Origin: Branchiostoma floridae
Taxonomy: Eukaryota > Chordata > Leptocardii > Amphioxiformes > Branchiostomatidae
Assembly (NCBI RefSeq): GCF_000003815.2
Contig: NC_049983.1
Span: 28,173,175-28,237,174, forward strand
DNA length: 64,000 nucleotides
Reading direction: 5' to 3'
The notes beneath the pieces are model-generated. The model saw only the letters and a list, made by a program, of their open reading frames with translations, did no database searches and was not told the DNA's origin. The translations under genes and the position numbers were made by a program. Position 1 is the stretch's first letter. Each line of letters starts with the position of its first letter. Of this stretch, positions 22,301-33,920 are shown in pieces.

Positions 22301-25300
22301 CCTGGGTTTGAATCCCCTGACATGCCATTCATATTGTGCCTTCGGCACAACACTGATTCACATAACTTTCCTCACTTCACTTTCATGTAACATAGGATAG
22401 GATGTTAAAAGAAAAAACTTAAATGGAGGCCCAGTGTTTGAAGAGAGCCACACCTTGGGTATAGTTCTCACCAGACATAGTTCACAGTGGTTAAAATATA
22501 CAGCGCAATTCACACATTTAGGTTACCAGAGTTACATAATGTATTGCTGAATGGCAGCTGCTCCAGACCCTTCCTATTCAGCCCCACCAATTACAAGCTC
22601 CTTGCAATTCAGCTTATGGTGCCAAGAGATCTACTTGTCCGTAATTCAAAACTGTATCTGTTCAATAACATCCTGGACCTGGATTTTCTGTACTACTACT
22701 ACTAGTACCTGTACCCACCCATGCATGTGCATGGATGTACATGTCCGTATCCAACTTGTATCACACAGGCTTACAGGCTTTCATCAAATGAATTGAATCC
22801 AGTCTTCATGTGCGCCGAGTGCAGCAGTACAGTCTAAAATTCAAATACCAGACTTTGATGTTGGATAGCTGTTGGTACAAGTTTTGTCTGTTGACACTGT
22901 GTATTGTGCATCACCCTGGTCCCATCCCTCATGCAGGTCAGATCACCATCCCACCCAAGGGAGTAGCTCAGAATAATCATAGTTCAATTAGAACACTGTT
23001 CTAGTTGGTGTCAGCACAACGATGAAATAATTGCGGTCCTCTGAAAGTGCTAAAAATCAACAAATACCAGACTTTGATGTTGGATAGCTGTTGGTACAAG
23101 TTTTGTTTGTTGACACTGTGTGTTGTGCATCACCCTGGTCCCATCCCTCATGCAGGTCAGATCACCATCCCACCCAAGGGAGTAGCTCAAAATAAATCAT
23201 AGTTCAATTAGAACACTGTTCTAGTTGGTGTCAGCACAACGATGAAATAATTGCGGTCCTCTGAAGTTGCTNNNNNNNNNNNNNNNNNNNNNNNNNNNNN
23301 NNNNNNNNNNNNNNNNNNNNNNNNNNNNNNNNNNNNNNNNNNNNNNNNNNNNNNNNNNNNNNNNNNNNNNNGATGTTTGATACATGGCAAATGTCAGACT
23401 AAACTTAAAAATAATCTTGACAGTGCAAAGACTCAGTCCCATACCCAGACAAATATATGTATCTAATTGCTGTTTCCGTTTTATGTTCTTGTTCATCATA
23501 ACAAAAGGCAATAACCATGAGTACAGTGTACTAGAGCTAACCCAACATCTGCTTGGATCTTTGAGAGCTGTTTCCTTTAATAAGCCACCAAAGGACAGTA
23601 AAACAACACCTGCTTCGAGAAAAGGCTGTAAGTGGGGACCAAAACAAGCAGACTGCATCTCTCTATGAATGTTCCACAATTTTCTGAATATTAGGAGTGT
23701 TCTTTGAAAGTTACAGAGTAAGCAAAACAATGTGCATTTATCAGTTTGTCACATAGGTACCATTTGCCAAAGTAGTGTGTCATAGTTATCTACCGAACCG
23801 ATCGTGAGATACATGTCAAGCTGCAAGGAGCACAAACTCAGACAATTTCAAAACCCCTTGTCACGTCAGCATGTGACCTTCTTTCCAGGAAGTAATTACA
23901 GTATACTGTAACAAGTCACTCCTGCAAGGTCTCAGAGAATATGTGTTCTTATTACCACCATGAAAAATGGAGGTATGAGGTCAGAGGGCCAAAGAAAAAC
24001 AGTTTCCAGCTTTCACTTTTACAGTTATCTGTCCTTAAAACTTGCAAGCAATTCTGTGCAGTGTGTACAAGTCATGGCCTGGTATCTCACCATGTTATAT
24101 AACTCCCTAGTCTCTTCTTTTGTATCTGCAAGGATTTGCAGAGAGGACAAAGGAGACTTGGAGCTATAAAAGGGCTGGATACCAGGCTATTTACTAGTAG
24201 TTGTGAAATGCTTGTGGTTAAAGATCAATCAGTGTCATCAGCAACGGAAGGTTCAAGTTAAAGGCAATGTATCTGACTGTAGGTTATTCTGCCAGACATT
24301 AATCTCTATGTCTTTTGCATTTGTCAGTTTGTTTTCTGAAGTGCAACTGACATGTGCTACGCAATAACTGCATCCATCTTTCTTTTGTTTTGTAAATGGT
24401 GTTGCTCAATACAACCTGCCAGTGCTGGCCACATTTAAACTAAGGACTGAACTAATTGAAGATGTAAGGAGATAGCTGTGTACTTGGTGTGGAAATCTAA
24501 TGTGGGTTGTATTTGTGTGGGAAGCACTCCCCAGAAAGAGAGTTCCACATTTAGTCCAAGGATAGACGCTTTTGCTAAAAGGGGGTATTATTGTACACTT
24601 TCCACACAAGAGGTATAACATTTTACTGCACGTGCTTACTTGGCAGTTGCATTCTTTCTTACTGTGGATGTGTATAATACCATGATATACTGAAGCTGAT
24701 AGTCCCTACTAGTAAGACATCTACATTGTTACTATAATGCCCCTAGCTAGATAAAAGTAACACTTACAGCACAACAGATCTGTGGGTCCTTAAAACTAAA
24801 GAGGGAGGTAGCCTGCTGAGGTAGCCACCCTTCTATAGCCTGCCCACCATTTCCAGACACCCTATTACTAGTACAAGAATCCCTTTCTCAGTTTTTTTTA
24901 ATATCATCTGTAGGAGTTTCACCCACTGAGCCTGGCTGGGCATTCCTTTCTATGATTATATGTGCATGCGGTAAGACAGAATATTTGGAGCTTAATAATG
25001 ATAATGATAATAATATTTGTATAGATGTCAGAACAGTCATACAGGTCTGGACCTAAACAACTGTGCCTGTCCTCAGTCCTGTACCTTCAAATAAACTAAA
25101 TACTGATCATGATGGACACAACTTTTTAAGACTACAGATAAGTAAATTCCAAAGCAATGCTGACTATTGTTATATTCTTGCAGTTGATAATCAAAAAGTA
25201 AACTTTGCTAGAGGTTGAAATAGATGTTAGTATTCATATAAAGATTCCAATTTATCATTTTAAAAGTCATTAAGCTACATCATTATTTTATAGCTTAAAA

Positions 25301-28300
25301 GATGATTGATCAAACTTGTTAATGTACATGATCTGGTCTGGACCTTACCTAAACCTGTGTACCAGTACACATGTGGTACCCTGACAGTGTTAGTTGGGCT
25401 TCGAAACCTGGTGTACTTGAAGTTGAATATTGATATTGTTTGCTTTTTGTTTGAACCTTTGAATTTATTTATTCATGAAAAGCTCAAATCCGCCTGCAGT
25501 AATACTATGGCTGTTTTTAACATCTCTTGCAATCAGGTGGAATCTGAAAGTCACTTTTGAATAAGCATAACTTGAATTTGTAAGCTCTACTATTAGTACA
25601 CCAGTAGGTATTGACAGTCACTCTGAGCTGCCAGCTGTACTGCATGGCTACCACCTGTGTCCCTCTAATGGGAATATCCAAAATCTGTGAGGGATTGTAA
25701 TCCAAAGCAGTGACCCTGTAGTGTACCATTGATCAATATTGACTGAAGAAAGCGATGCATATGTCAAATGCAGATATACCAGCACCTTATAAGGTACAGG
25801 GTCTGATTTAGTATTGTCTCAATGGCTGAAATTGTCTATGATGGCTTCCAGAACACAACTAGCAAGAACATTAATGTACAGTCAAACCTGTATTAGCGGC
25901 CACCACATGGCCATAGTGGCCACTTTTTGTCGGTCCCTTCGATTCATAATGATTAAGAAATAGGCTTAGCGGCCACCTGTCCAACGCGGCCACGGCCACA
26001 CGTCCGGTCCCGTCGATACAGAAACACTGCCTATTGCAACCATACAGTGACCATATGTCACCCTGCACCGAGTTTGAAATCGTAGTTTGCAAGGATTTGG
26101 AATTCCCAACAGGGTCATTTTGGCGACAGTAGAAGGTATGCATGCCTTGAGCATCAAAATGCAAGTCTTTATCGGTGAATTTACTGATTGAGACAATATG
26201 TTACTTGGTGAGAAAGATTAGTGGGAACTGAAATCATATGTAACTTGCTCGTGGTCAACATTTTCTCTTTAGTGGCCACCTGTCTACAGTGGCCGTATTT
26301 CTCCAGTCCCTTGATTGGCCGCTATAGACAGGTTTGACTTTAGTTGTTATGAGGGTACCATAGCAGATCGTTGGACTGCGGTACTCCAAGGTGAGACTTG
26401 ACACTGCAAGTAATATTTGCACATGGCATGTGGGTTTGGAGACTAGTACCACGAAACAACAGTTGTATGGCTTGTTGGACTGGATACATGGTAAGTTATT
26501 GTACAGGTAATATTTTCATGTTTCTGTGATACACCATGTAAAGTATCATACTGATAATTTTTTGCATGGTTCTTTGGTCTGGAGACCAGGTCAGGTGCTG
26601 TACAACTTAAGACATATATGACTTGTCGGTCTGTATACCAGGTACCGTACAGGTAAGATATTTTGGATTGTAGGTCTGGGCACCAGGTTAGTACTGTATA
26701 GGTAACAATACTGCCATATGCATGGCTTTTTGGTCTGTATAACAGGTATGTACCATACAGGTAACATATTATGGATTGTTGGTAAAGGTGTCCTCTCAAT
26801 GCACTTGCATCAAGCTTGCGTCTCTGCGGGATTCAAAAGATACTCAACGAATTTCAGAGATAAAGAATGAATTTTCTTACGTTTTGTGTATTTTGTCTTC
26901 TAAGTCATACTTTTACGTATTACGCAATATCTAAATTATAAGAAATAGGAGAAAATAACAGAACAGTGACGCAGTGAACAAACCCCGCTGTGACACAAGT
27001 ACAGTGAGAGGGCACCTTTAGTACCCTTTATCTTCAGGTAACATATGCATGGCTTGTTGGTCTGTATACCCGGTAAGTACTGTGCATGTAACATACGCAT
27101 GGCTTGTTGGTCTGTATACCTGGTAAGTACTGTGCAGGTAACATACGCATGGCTTGTTGGTCTGTATACCTGGTAAGTACTGTGCAGGTAACATACGCAT
27201 GGCTTGTTGGTCTGTATACCTGGTAAGTACTGTGCAGGTAACATACGCATGGCTTGTTGGTCTGTATACCTGGTAAGTACTGTGCAGGTNNNNNNNNNNN
27301 NNNNNNNNNNNNNNNNNNNNNNNNNNNNNNNNNNNNNNNNNNNNNNNNNNNNNNNNNNNNNNNNNNNNNNNNNNNNNNNNNNNNNNNNNNNNNNNNNNNN
27401 NNNNNNNNNNNNNNNNNNNNNNNNNNNNNNNNNNNNNNNNNNNNNNNNNNNNNNNNNNNNNNNNNNNNNNNNNNNNNNNNNNNNNNNNNNNNNNNNNNNN
27501 NNNNNNNNNNNNNNNNNNNNNNNNNNNNNNNNNNNNNNNNNNNNNNNNNNNNNNNNNNNNNNNNNNNNNNNNNNNNNNNNNNNNNNNNNNNNNNNNNNNN
27601 NNNNNNNNNNNNNNNNNNNNNNNNNNNNNNNNNNNNNNNNNNNNNNNNNNNNNNNNNNNNNNNNNNNNNNNNNNNNNNNNNNNNNNNNNNNNNNNNNNNN
27701 NNNNNNNNNNNNNNNNNNNNNNNNNNNNNNNNNNNNNNNNNNNNNNNNNNNNNNNNNNNNNNNNNNNNNNNNNNNNNNNNNNNNNNNNNNNNNNNNNNNN
27801 NNNNNNNNNNNNNNNNNNNNNNNNNNNNNNNNNNNNNNNNNNNNNNNNNNNNNNNNNNNNNNNNNNNNNNNNNNNNNNNNNNNNNNNNNNNNNNNNNNNN
27901 NNNNNNNNNNNNNNNNNNNNNNNNNNNNNNNNNNNNNNNNNNNNNNNNNNNNNNNNNNNNNNNNNNNNNNNNNNNNNNNNNNNNNNNNNNNNNNNNNNNN
28001 NNNNNNNNNNNNNNNNNNNNNNNNNNNNNNNNNNNNNNNNNNNNNNNNNNNNNNNNNNNNNNNNNNNNNNNNNNNNNNNNNNNNNNNNNNNNNNNNNNNN
28101 NNNNNNNNNNACACACACACACACACACACACATAAACGCCAGACTAAGTGTAATATAACCTCCATGAATATATTATGGAGGTAATAATAATAATATACA
28201 CAGATGTGCTAGCAAAACATTTTGTTTAATAGAAGAGATACATGTATCATATCAAAAACAAAACTTTAAAGAAATTTGCAATGTCCTTAGATTCGGTGTC

Positions 28301-29978
28301 ACTTGACAACATGACAACTTCAAGACTGTGCATATGGTGGATTTGTTTTCGAGTCCTTACATCACCATGTTAAGTTAAAACAATCTGATTCATCCTCAAA
28401 TAAGGAATATTGGTGACTGCTTACCTGCCCTTAAACCATTGACTCATAAAGCTAATGACTCACTGTGTTTATCAAGACCACTGTTTATTTCATGATGACT
28501 TGACTGCAAAGTAAAGCTTGACAAATTTAGGGGATCCAATACTTGGAAAAGAAAGGCCAACACTTTTCATACATTTGGATATACATGTAATCCTTGCATG
28601 TCTTTGCACTTACTGTATGTTTTGTATATGTAATTTGCCACGAAGGAAAATTCATACAGTTACATAATAAACTGATATGGAAAAATAGATAAATCCAAAT
28701 TATTCAGATTATATTCACACAAAACAAAAGAAAAATAAAAGCTTCTTAACCATCAATTCCCTGTTCTTGTTACCCCTATCATCATGTGCTTGAGTGGCAG
28801 TATTGCTTAGCAAGACTCACACTAGGTCTCAACACATACAATGTCTTACATTGACAGTGACCTCATACATGTGTGTACAGGTTATGGTGAAACGCACGTA
28901 CTGCACTATAAACATGAAATTCTGTGATTTAAAATCTATTCACCAGGAACTGCTCATACACCTATTTTTGACAGAACATCTGAAACACACATCAATAAAT
29001 AGTATAATGATTCTATCCTTCCCTATAGTTACCTTTAATACATTCTAAGGCTGTTCAATATATGGAATATATGGTAAAACACAGAACATCAGAAAGTCAC
29101 TGCTCCTTTTCAATCAGTCATGCTTACAATTACAGTTACTGAAAGCATATATAGTTATGGAATATATAATGCAAGTTAAGCATATATAGTTATGGAATAT
29201 ATAATGCAAGTTAAGCATATATAGTTATGGAATATATAATGCAAGTTACTGTAATTGACAAGCAAAATGGTTTCTCACAACATTGCATTAATGGTGATAC
29301 ATTAGGTATTAGCTGCAACATTTTCTATTACATCTTCAATCCAAAGATTCCCAAAGCATCTGAATCAGATGTATCAATGGCAATGTAACAATTACAAACA
29401 CAGCACACTGCATATTTTTAATCTATATACACTTCTACCAGTTGCTTAACTTTTCCACAGTACAGACTGTACCTCACTGCATTTTTCTTAATTACTACCG
29501 GGACTTGGTTGGTGTTCATAGATGACTCCTCCATGCAGAAACAGGTTAATCCATTTCTGCATAATCAGCTTCTCGTCTGCTGCCATCCCATGTGTACAGA
29601 TAACACACTGGTGGCCTGACTGGGTTGAGTATCATCAGCGCCTATAGCAACAGCAACACAAAAATATACATTAGTTGTGATGGACATGATTCTGGTGAAG
29701 GATACGTTAACAGAGACACTGTATTGCATTGTTCTTGGTGCTTATGGTAGGCATAAAAGGGTATCTGATTAGTATCTTGTGATCCATGGCAACAATAAAG
29801 ACACTACTGAGATGTATCAATTTTCTCCTGTAGATATAACTTTTGACACATGTCTCTGTGGCTCATCACCCATCAGAAACTGTAGAAAAGCTAAATTTGT
29901 AAACACACCCACAAACACACACCCACACACACATGCCCCCCCGCCACACACACACAGTGCCACACAGACACACACACA

Positions 29979-30017
<39 letters not shown>

Positions 30018-33000
30018 TCACTCACACACACAGACACAGTGCCACACAGACACTCACACACACACATTCACACACACACACACACATACTCTTACACACA
30101 CTCACACACAAATGCCCGAGAGAGCACACACACATACACATACACACACTCACAGTCAAACACACACACAAATATGAACAGACACAAACGCGCACACACT
30201 CTTATTTCACAAACANNNNNNNNNNNNNNNNNNNNNNNNNNNNNNNNNNNNNNNNNNNNNNNNNNNNNNNNNNNNNNNNNNNNNNNNNNNNNNNNNNNNN
30301 NNNNNNNNNNNNNNNTGTATACTAATTATAATTACAAATGTGTTTGATTACTATTAGTTCTGAAAAGGGTTCTATTGGGTGTATTTTGCTATACTTCTGC
30401 ACAATAAAGTATATTGGTAGTCATTGTCAAATAAGCAGGGATTGGCACTAACACCCATGTCATTTTTAGAAAAAAATAAGTCAACTTAGCAAAGTCCCAC
30501 TTTGCAATGCTGTTCCATACAGGTGACATGATAACTCAAAATTAGTAAAAATGATGAATAAAAAAAGTTATAGCACAAGTTTTATAATTGGCTCTTATCC
30601 TGGTCTTCTTTTACAATAAAAGAGAGTACTGTTTTAGTCTGTTAGTGTTTCTGTAGCTATAGCGTTCTCATGTCATGATGAATATAATGCCTATGGTACA
30701 ACAAGCTGCAGAGCTCTGCATGCTTGTAATACAATATTGCACCACACCTAATGGCAATACTCTATCACTCACAGGCACATGTGCTAGAGCCAACATAAAA
30801 CAACTTTGCTAGGATCTTAAATTCAGGTCTATTATATATTTAATGTATAATCAAGTTGTGACAATTTAATCAGAGACTCTTTCATACCACTGGATTTACC
30901 CTAAAGGTCAGGCACAGGCCCAATGATTGATCACAAGTTGCCAATCTTACTTTATTCTTAGTATGAACTGTCAGAATCTGGATTGGCCCTAATGGTCTTC
31001 TGGTGAATTCAGTAGATTGAGTACAAACACCCCCTTGGAGCCTGATTCAGACAGTTAACATTGATACCAGTATTCGTGAACAGGACTGGACCATCCTGTG
31101 CCTGGGTGTTACCTATTGCACAGTAATTGATTCAAAGTTGATGAATGATATGAAATATCAGCTCGGCTAATTATCATTAGTGCTTCATGACAGGTGCAAA
31201 AATAATATAGAGTACACACAATGTAAGAAGTGATGTGATCTGGCCATGAATGAACAAGTGGTGTGTTCAATGTCAAGTGTATCATGGGTTACTAACAAAA
31301 TGGATTATGTTTAGCTAAAAGTTTCCAGCATTTTGACTATATTGCTTACTTTTGATATTTTAAAAAGAAACTATGCTTATAGATGGGAATTATCCAATAA
31401 AGTAATATGATATTTCTCATGGAAAATGCAATTCCTAATCATAACATCTGGTATAGGATGATATTCTGCTTTCATTGACCACAACCAAAGTTTTTGTAAC
31501 CTGCCTATAGATGTACATCCTATTACTACTTTCCTCTGGGACAATAATGACTGGTTTACTTCTCACCATAAGGTGGTGCTGACTTAAGTTATTATTAAAC
31601 CATGATTAAGGATGAACATGAACATATGAAAACCTTTGGGACTGCAATCGTCTACCTCAGCAGATTTAGATCCACCTAACTCGTACTGATAGTGATATGC
31701 CACCTACATGTTTATGCATGTACAAGTTTATAAAATCCTACCTAAAAGGACTTGGAGGTCAAGGAACTAGGTAGGTAGGTAGGTAAAAGGGCCCGGTAAA
31801 AGGACATACGTAGTACATGAGCAGTTAAAAAAATGGTATCAGTCAAAAGAACTTCAGAATCTATTTCTTTCGTATATATTTGGGGTGAAACACACAAAGC
31901 GCAAAAAATTCAGTGCGCCAATCAAAAACCTTTCACAAAAATGCCTTTATTGTGAGATTGAAGTGGTCAGAAAGGATACCAGACTAAACTTAAGTATGGT
32001 ATAATTCTGAAACCAAAGTATGGTATATTGAACAACATATTCATTTCATTCAACAACATTCAACAATATATTCATTTCATACAACATATTATTCATATTT
32101 GTTCCTAAACACCTTCTTTAAATTTGACTTAATCAGTTAATGGAACTGACTTTGTTATTGTACTACATAAGTATCTGTTTCATAATATTTTGCAATTTAC
32201 AACAGTTTGCTAATTTCTCAGCTACTTTGGACAGCTGAAAGTTGATGCATCGAATTCGGATGTCATCCATATAATCAAATCAACAGACATGTAGCCTGAG
32301 TGCATGTATACATTGTGTACATACCCAGTATTTCGAGCCCAGGGATTATCTTATGATTTATCATAATAATCATATTGACCCTAACTCTGGCTTTCCACGT
32401 TTTTCTGCAAAGTTGAGTTTCAGCTGTGAAACAGTGTCAAAAGTTAATGTCCCTGCATAGACTATGGAAATTAGTGACCAGTCAGTTTGGTAGTGGGGGA
32501 GTCATTTATCATAAGGGTATTTGAATAAACTAGCTAGGGATGTGTAACTACATGTAGATGTACTATCAGGTACTGGTACAGTAATCAGTTACAGAGGTTT
32601 AGGTACCAGTCAAGACCTGAACAGCATAACAGAGACAATTGAATATCAAAACAGAGTAAACTAAAGATTTCAGGCATCTTATGCAGAGAACATGACATGG
32701 AGAGGCTTTCAAAACAAAGATGGTACTGATTTCACTGCCGAGCACCCGTACACATTCCTAGTATGTCTTGTCATGCCTGATAAATCATACCATAACAGAT
32801 ACCACTGTGCTTAGTACACCTGTGGATGGAGAACAGGTACAGCAAGAATTTCTAGTGGGAACGTTAAGAATTATTGAATACAGTCAGTATTTCCAGGGCG
32901 TACGGTAACAATTACGAGGTACGGAAAAAAATTTCTATCTGGTATATAGCAAGATCAATAACTGATACATTTGTTGTATAGGGGAAGAAAGGAGTTTCAA

Positions 33001-33873
33001 GGGTGTGGGCATGGGGAACTGACATGAATATCACAACTGAGTTAGACAATAAGCATACCTCCAATGGAGTTTCTGGCTTGTTCTCATTATATATAGCGAT
33101 TTTAGGTTTGAAATTGCCTGATTTGGGTGACAGGTAGAAACCACCTTACACAGTGTACGAAAGCAATGAGTGAGCCAAGGAGGTAAAAAAAAAACCTCCT
33201 TGGTGCCATCTGAGTGACATCATCTGTCAGGGCCTCAGCCAATCTGGCTTTACCTGCCAAACTATTAGTATTAGAACTTCTGTGTTAGACTAGATTTGTG
33301 ATACTTTTATGTATATACATGTTTTGACTTGTTGTGACCTGTACCTAGCTCGGTTGGGCAAAACTGTACAATAAAGGTCTTCATTCGTTTATTCATTAAA
33401 AAGCCTGGGATTAAAAGTGAAATGTCACATTTTTGGCTGATATCTCACTACTTCATATCAGTGGCCTTTTTCCCCATGGCTATAAATTCCAAGCCATCAA
33501 TAATAGAGATGTGGTGAATCATAAAACACAATAGGTGATGTGGACAATGAAGAAAGCAACTTGGTGTTGCCTATAACTGTCTCCATATCGAGTCATAAAT
33601 CCTGGCAACAGCATTTTGTATATTGTTTAAGTGAGAACAGGATTCCTATCAATTATCATTTCAACAAACTTAGCATTTGAAGTAAACTATCATAATAACA
33701 GTCACAGATTTGCTCAAGGATTAAGCAGACAATACAATTAAAGTTTAAACATCAATATCATGCAAGTAGCACATCTGTGTTTCATGATTTCATCACTTAT
33801 TGAGGAGGGCATATTTTGCTTCCTGTATTGTATATGCAAGCCAGGAGGTTATAAACTCAATGATGCAAGTATA

Positions 33874-33920
<47 letters not shown>

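Noticed and set aside
24165-24174. TATAAAAGGGC as a promoter
   Set aside because: A good TATA match, but no initiator, exon or reading frame is found downstream; chance is likely in AT-rich DNA.
25517-25729. 70-codon - strand frame with YRVTALDYN
   Set aside because: No splice-site pair frames it and no family pattern continues beyond the short phrase.
26936-28166. 300-400 codon frames
   Set aside because: Most of their length is the 821 N gap; the rest is minisatellite and AC repeat.
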